Shown here: positions 13,608 to 17,026 of the stretch, one piece after another
Layout of the letters: every line of letters begins with the position of its first letter
How positions within the stretch are numbered: the stretch's first letter is position 1
Assembly (NCBI GenBank): GCA_910589335.1
Contig: CAJUTW010000034.1
Location: 1-17,026 of the forward strand
Reading direction: 5' to 3'
Length of the DNA stretch: 17,026 nucleotides
Origin: an uncultured Bacilli bacterium
GTDB taxonomy: Bacteria > Bacillota_I > Bacilli_A > RF39 > UBA660
Notes under the pieces: generated by a model
Databases searched by the model: none
What the model was told of the DNA's origin: nothing
The model's input: the letters and a program-made list of their open reading frames with translations, nothing else
Position numbers and translations under genes: made by a program

Positions 13608-14351
13608 ATGAAAAAGATGGTTGCACTAGTAACTGGAAGTAATCGTGGAATTGGCAAAAGTTGTATTGAAGAATTTGCAAAAGCTGGTGTAAATGTAATT
13701 ATTAATTATTGCCATCACAAAACAGAAGCTTTAGAATTAGAAAAATATATCAAAGAAACCTATCATGTAGAAGCTCTAGCAATAAAATGTGATATATCAA
13801 ATGAAGAAGAAGTAGAAAATATGGTTAATCAAATTATTGATACATTTGGAGGCATAGATATTTTAGTAAATAATGCCAGTGTTTGTCGAGATACCTTAAT
13901 GCTTGATAAAAATATTAAAGAATTTAAAAGAATACTAGATGTTAATTTAATAGGAACTTATCTTGTAAGCAAATATGTTGGTAAAATAATGTTAGAGCAA
14001 AAAAAAGGAAAAATTATAAACATTTCATCTACCAACGCTTTAGATACTTATTACCCAGAAAGTTGTGATTATGATGCATCAAAAGCAGGAGTTATTTCCT
14101 TAACACATAATTTTGCACGGGAGTTAGCACCATTTATAAATGTTAATTGTATCTGTCCTGGTTGGGTTAAAACTGACATGAATAAAGATTTGAGTTTTGA
14201 ACAAATCAATAAAGAAAAAAGAAAAATATTATTAAATAGATTTGCTGAAGTTGAAGAAATAAGTAAATTAGTTTTATTTCTATCTTCTAGTAAAGCAAGT
14301 TATATTAATGACTCAATTATAAGAGTTGATGGGGGAAGATTAAATGATTAA
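13608..14351 (+). CDS. Short-chain dehydrogenase/reductase, FabG-like
   Basis: This 247-residue protein has the complete classical SDR set. The cofactor loop is TGSNRGIG (9-16), NNAS lies at 88-91, and the catalytic Ser is near 141 in INISST. The catalytic Tyr155 and Lys159 are in YDASK, followed by CPGWVKTDM. Length and closing sequence (RVDGGRLND) fit 3-oxoacyl-ACP reductase FabG, which uses NADPH to reduce 3-ketoacyl-ACP. The gene is not in a fatty-acid cluster, so another alcohol/ketone substrate is possible and I give no symbol. GGAG lies upstream of ATG 13608. It overlaps the next gene by 8 bases, which implies translational coupling. Confidence 0.88.
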   Translation: MKKMVALVTGSNRGIGKSCIEEFAKAGVNVIINYCHHKTEALELEKYIKETYHVEALAIKCDISNEEEVENMVNQIIDTFGGIDILVNNASVCRDTLMLDKNIKEFKRILDVNLIGTYLVSKYVGKIMLEQKKGKIINISSTNALDTYYPESCDYDASKAGVISLTHNFARELAPFINVNCICPGWVKTDMNKDLSFEQINKEKRKILLNRFAEVEEISKLVLFLSSSKASYINDSIIRVDGGRLND

Positions 14352-14796
14352 TGGAATAATAATTATTTCACCAGATGGAACAGAAACAAAAAAAGAAATA
14401 AGTAGAGGTGGAAATCATAAAATTCCTCTAATTGAATTTTTAGAAAATAATGCTCTCGTTTATGAGGGGTATCAAAATCAATTAGCTCATTTTATATCGT
14501 TATTTTTAGCTAGTATTAGTTATCTTGTTATAAATGTTGAAAATAATAGGTATTTGTATTATCTTGGAGAGAATTTAACTAAATCCCAAAATAAATGGTT
14601 TTTATCTAATAAAAAATTTCTCAAAAAACACAAGACATGTATAGCAAATTTAAATAATGGAGAAATAGAATATTTTGAAGAAACTGATCTAAATTATGAT
14701 GGTATAAAAGGCTTCAATAAATTAAAAGAAATAATAGAAGATAAATTTATAATAGAAGATAAAGAAATAATTGAAAACAAGCAAAAAACAATATAA
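14344..14796 (+). CDS. Hypothetical protein coupled to the FabG-like gene
   Basis: The 150-residue product starts MINGIIIISPDGT and contains a mixed alpha/beta region with a hydrophobic stretch around 49-63 (FISLFLASISYLVIN) that is probably buried rather than membrane-spanning. The C terminus is charged and repetitive (IIEDKFIIEDKEIIENK). I do not recognise a family. Its ATG lies inside the end of the preceding gene with GGGGGA just before it, and the next gene starts 13 bases after its stop, so it is a genuine operon member. Confidence 0.7.
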   Translation: MINGIIIISPDGTETKKEISRGGNHKIPLIEFLENNALVYEGYQNQLAHFISLFLASISYLVINVENNRYLYYLGENLTKSQNKWFLSNKKFLKKHKTCIANLNNGEIEYFEETDLNYDGIKGFNKLKEIIEDKFIIEDKEIIENKQKTI

Positions 14797-14809
14797 AGAA
14801 GGTGACATT

Positions 14810-16063
14810 ATGTATCAAGATTTAGATATTAGTCTAGATGTAGTAGAGTTAGTTAATAAATGTGAAAAAGAATGTTTAGAAGAATTTAATAAAATTGATG
14901 GAATGTGTACTAAAAATAGTTTAAAAGTTTTATCAAGTTTTAAAAAAAATGAAATAACAGAATCTTGTTTTAATGAAACGACTGGTTATGGTTATAACGA
15001 TTTAGGAAGAGATAAAATAGAATGTATTTTTAAAGATGTATTAGAATCAGAAGATGCATTAGTAAGAGGTCAGTTTATTTCAGGATCTCACGCCTTGAAC
15101 ATTTGTTTTTTTGCTCTACTTAGACCTGGAGATTTACTATTAAGTATAAGTGGAAAACCATATGATACTCTAGATGAAGTAATTGGAATAAAAGAAAATT
15201 CAAGTTCTTTAAAAAGTTTTGGAATAAATTACGATCAAATAGAATTAATAAATGACGATTTCAACTATCAAAAAATAGAAGAATATTTAAAAAAACATCA
15301 AGTAAAAGTAATTGAAATTCAAAGAAGTAAAGGTTATTCTACAAGAAAAAGTTTAAGTATAGAAAAATTAGAAAAAGTAATTAAATTAATAAAAAATATT
15401 GATAGAAATATAATAGTAATGGTAGATAATTGCTACTGCGAATTTGTAAGTAGCCAAGAACCCACTGCAGTAGGGGCAGACATTATTGTAGGGTCTCTTA
15501 TTAAGAATTTAGGTGGTGGAGTTGCTCCTAATGGTGCCTATATTGCTGGACGACATGATTTAGTAAAATTATGTGCAGAAAGATTGACTCTTCCTGGAGA
15601 AGGCAGAGAAGTAGGCCCAACACTTGGTATCAACAAACAAATTTTACAAGGAATCTATATGGCTCCAAATGCTGTTGCATCATCTTTAAAAACAGCTGTT
15701 TTAACAAGTAAAGTTTTAGAAGAATTAGGCTATGAAGTTGAACCAAGATATAATGAAAATAGAGTTGATATAGTTCAAAATATAATATTTAAAGATCCCG
15801 AAAAATTAATAGAATTTACACGTGGTATACAACAAGGGTCGGCAATTGATTCTAATGCCGTTGTAGAAGCTTGGGATATGCCAGGATATAAAGATAAAGT
15901 AGTTATGGCAAGTGGATCTTTTATTCAAGGTTCATCTATTGAATTATCTTGTGATGGACCAATTAGAGAACCATATATAGCTTATATGCAAGGATCACTA
16001 ACATATCCATATGGAAAATTAGGTTTGATGAAAGCAGTTGAAAGATTGCTTCATAATAAATAA
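14810..16063 (+). CDS. PLP-dependent methionine gamma-lyase/aluminium resistance family protein (YnbB-like)
   Basis: This 417-residue fold-type I pyridoxal-phosphate enzyme matches the Met_gamma_lyase family (PF06838; B. subtilis YnbB). Visible marks are GYGYNDLGRDKIE, RGQFISGSHAL and LRPGDLLLSISGKPYDTLDEVIG. Asp206 in VMVDNCYCEF binds the cofactor pyridine ring and Lys232 in SLIKNLGGG forms the Schiff base. The likely activity is cleavage of a sulfur amino acid side chain, but the substrate of this subfamily is poorly defined, and the aluminium-resistance label is historical. ATG 14810 is chosen because GAAGGTG (14798-14804) precedes it; an in-frame ATG at 14771 would overlap the previous gene. 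It lies between the unknown protein and the DUF5684-like gene, 16 bases before the latter. Confidence 0.9.
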   Translation: MYQDLDISLDVVELVNKCEKECLEEFNKIDGMCTKNSLKVLSSFKKNEITESCFNETTGYGYNDLGRDKIECIFKDVLESEDALVRGQFISGSHALNICFFALLRPGDLLLSISGKPYDTLDEVIGIKENSSSLKSFGINYDQIELINDDFNYQKIEEYLKKHQVKVIEIQRSKGYSTRKSLSIEKLEKVIKLIKNIDRNIIVMVDNCYCEFVSSQEPTAVGADIIVGSLIKNLGGGVAPNGAYIAGRHDLVKLCAERLTLPGEGREVGPTLGINKQILQGIYMAPNAVASSLKTAVLTSKVLEELGYEVEPRYNENRVDIVQNIIFKDPEKLIEFTRGIQQGSAIDSNAVVEAWDMPGYKDKVVMASGSFIQGSSIELSCDGPIREPYIAYMQGSLTYPYGKLGLMKAVERLLHNK

Positions 16064-16079
16064 GAAGGAGGAGTATAAA

Positions 16080-16763
16080 ATGTACGATACAACATATTAT
16101 TCAGATTTTAACACAATTTTTGGAACATTTTTTGGAACATTTTTTGGAATGTTTATAGGAGTATTTATTTTTATAATGATATTTGCATTAATAGTAGGTA
16201 TATTAGTAATAATTGGAAAATGGAATATTCTAAAAAAAGGTGGAGAAGAAGGCTGGAAATCATTAATACCAATCTATAGCACATATACAATGTGTAAATT
16301 AGTAGGAGTAAATCCTTATTGGGTTTTAATTACTATCGCAGGATGGTTTTTATCTTCAATTCCATTAGTTAATTTAGTATCAGCAGTTGCCTCAATTTAT
16401 TTTACAATACTATTAAATGTAAGTATTGCAAAAGCATTTGGAAAAGATACAGGATTTGCTATTGGTTTAATTTTCTTACCATATATTTTCTACCCAATAT
16501 TAGGATTAGGAAATAAAGAATTTGTTGGAAAAAATCCAATGGAAGATATTATCTTTAAAAATACTAACCAACAATCAAATACTAATAATCAAAATGTCCA
16601 AAATAATAATGTAAGTGAAACACAAAATGAAAAAAATGAGCCTATAAATCAACAAGAATTACAAAATAAAGAACAATCTGAAACAACTTTTTGTTCAAAT
16701 TTTGGTTCTAACATTAATAAAGAATATATTTTTTGTACTAATTGTGGAACAAAAAGAAAATAA
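16080..16763 (+). CDS. DUF5684-like membrane protein with C-terminal zinc ribbon
   Basis: The 227-residue protein has a strong N-terminal membrane helix (about 25-47). Next is the segment GEEGWKSLIPIYSTYTMCKLVG typical of DUF5684, followed by about three more hydrophobic segments to residue 145. A polar linker rich in Asn and Gln (155-200) leads to a C-terminal zinc ribbon. The ribbon reads FCSNFG (204-209) and FCTNCG (218-223): Cys205, Cys219 and Cys222 are present but the expected fourth Cys is Phe208 (TTT at 16701-16703). Near the N terminus a 12-base unit GGAACATTTTTT is repeated (16122-16145), giving FGTFFGTFFGMF. GGAGGAG precedes ATG 16080. Function unknown. Confidence 0.8.
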   Translation: MYDTTYYSDFNTIFGTFFGTFFGMFIGVFIFIMIFALIVGILVIIGKWNILKKGGEEGWKSLIPIYSTYTMCKLVGVNPYWVLITIAGWFLSSIPLVNLVSAVASIYFTILLNVSIAKAFGKDTGFAIGLIFLPYIFYPILGLGNKEFVGKNPMEDIIFKNTNQQSNTNNQNVQNNNVSETQNEKNEPINQQELQNKEQSETTFCSNFGSNINKEYIFCTNCGTKRK

Positions 16764-16792
16764 GAGTATTGAAGAATATTCTTATTTTTTTT
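16757..16792 (+). terminator. Rho-independent terminator after the DUF5684-like gene
   Basis: ATAAGAGTATT (16760-16770) pairs with AATATTCTTAT (16775-16785), one G-T pair, around a GAAG loop, followed by a run of T residues. It closes the FabG-like operon. Confidence 0.85.
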
Positions 16793-16821
16793 GCATAATA
16801 TTTATTGAATGGAGGAGTCAT

Positions 16822-17026
16822 ATGATAAATAAACAGAATTTGTGGTTCTTAACACTATTTAGCTTAATATTAGTACTTGGAGTTTATTATGTTACAATGC
16901 CTAATGATTTGCTAACAAAAGTAAATATTAAGACAGAAGAAACAAAAGATAAAGCAGTAGTGGAAGAAGTAAAAGAAGAAAGTGCACTTATTGCTATGAG
17001 AGTTAGTTTAGAAGAAGAAAGAAAAG
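16822..17026 (+). CDS. spoIIIAH: SpoIIIAH-like stage III sporulation protein, 5' part
   Basis: The frame runs off the window after 68 codons. It starts MINKQNLWFLTLFSLIL, a short basic head and one membrane helix (8-24) ending VYYVTMP. Then come an acidic Glu/Lys segment and SALIAMRVSLEEERK. This closely follows SpoIIIAH, whose N terminus reads KKQTVWLLTMLSLVVVLSVYYI in the Bacillus type. SpoIIIAH sits in the mother-cell membrane and binds forespore SpoIIQ to form a channel during engulfment. Here it is not preceded by spoIIIAG or other spoIIIA genes. GGAGGAG (16811-16817) precedes ATG 16822. The match is based on the N-terminal part only. Confidence 0.75.
   Translation, partial: MINKQNLWFLTLFSLILVLGVYYVTMPNDLLTKVNIKTEETKDKAVVEEVKEESALIAMRVSLEEERK

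Overview
The window is very AT-rich bacterial DNA from a low-GC Bacillota. The evidence is an isoleucine T-box riboswitch, strong GGAGG ribosome binding sites, sepF and divIVA division genes, a lipobox lipoprotein and the start of a SpoIIIAH-like sporulation gene. All intact genes end in TAA or TAG, tryptophan is read from TGG, and no intact gene uses TGA as its stop. The gene set and base composition suggest an uncultured gut member of the Bacilli (RF39 or Erysipelotrichia-like), but that placement is inference.

Layout. Bases 100-1610 hold a PP2C-type phosphatase and a lipoprotein, ended by a clear terminator. Bases 1611-3560 are an accessory, gene-poor island. It contains decayed sequence, two copies of a roughly 105-base diverged repeat, a pair of 24-base direct repeats (23/24 identical), a frameshifted NUDIX gene and a palindromic structured element. 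Inside the 24-base repeats is a compact candidate type I toxin-antitoxin locus. Its minus-strand part encodes a 30-residue hydrophobic peptide with its Shine-Dalgarno in a hairpin. Its plus-strand part is a roughly 110-nt antisense RNA with a near-consensus promoter and its own terminator. The two transcripts converge and overlap at their 3' ends.

Bases 3530-6610 hold a HerA-type ATPase followed by sepF and divIVA. Bases 6607-8513 hold a kinase-like protein and a nucleotidyltransferase-domain protein, in the same frame, separated by one stop codon; the second has no ordinary start codon. Bases 8524-13090 form a T-box-controlled unit: promoter, Ile T-box (specifier ATC), Na+/Ca2+ exchanger, a tiny ORF and a type-2 isoleucyl-tRNA synthetase. 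Bases 13110-16792 carry a membrane-anchored thioredoxin-like protein. An operon follows: FabG-like reductase, unknown protein, PLP-dependent methionine gamma-lyase/aluminium-resistance family protein, and a DUF5684-like membrane protein with a damaged zinc ribbon. The window ends inside an orphan spoIIIAH-like gene.

The sepF, divIVA, ileS order is a remnant of the conserved division cluster of Bacillota (sepF-ylmG-ylmH-divIVA-ileS), here with ylmG/ylmH absent and other genes inserted. The toxin-antitoxin locus is the most interesting candidate for an undescribed system; its coding, promoter, hairpin and terminator signals can all be read directly, while its function is inferred from architecture.
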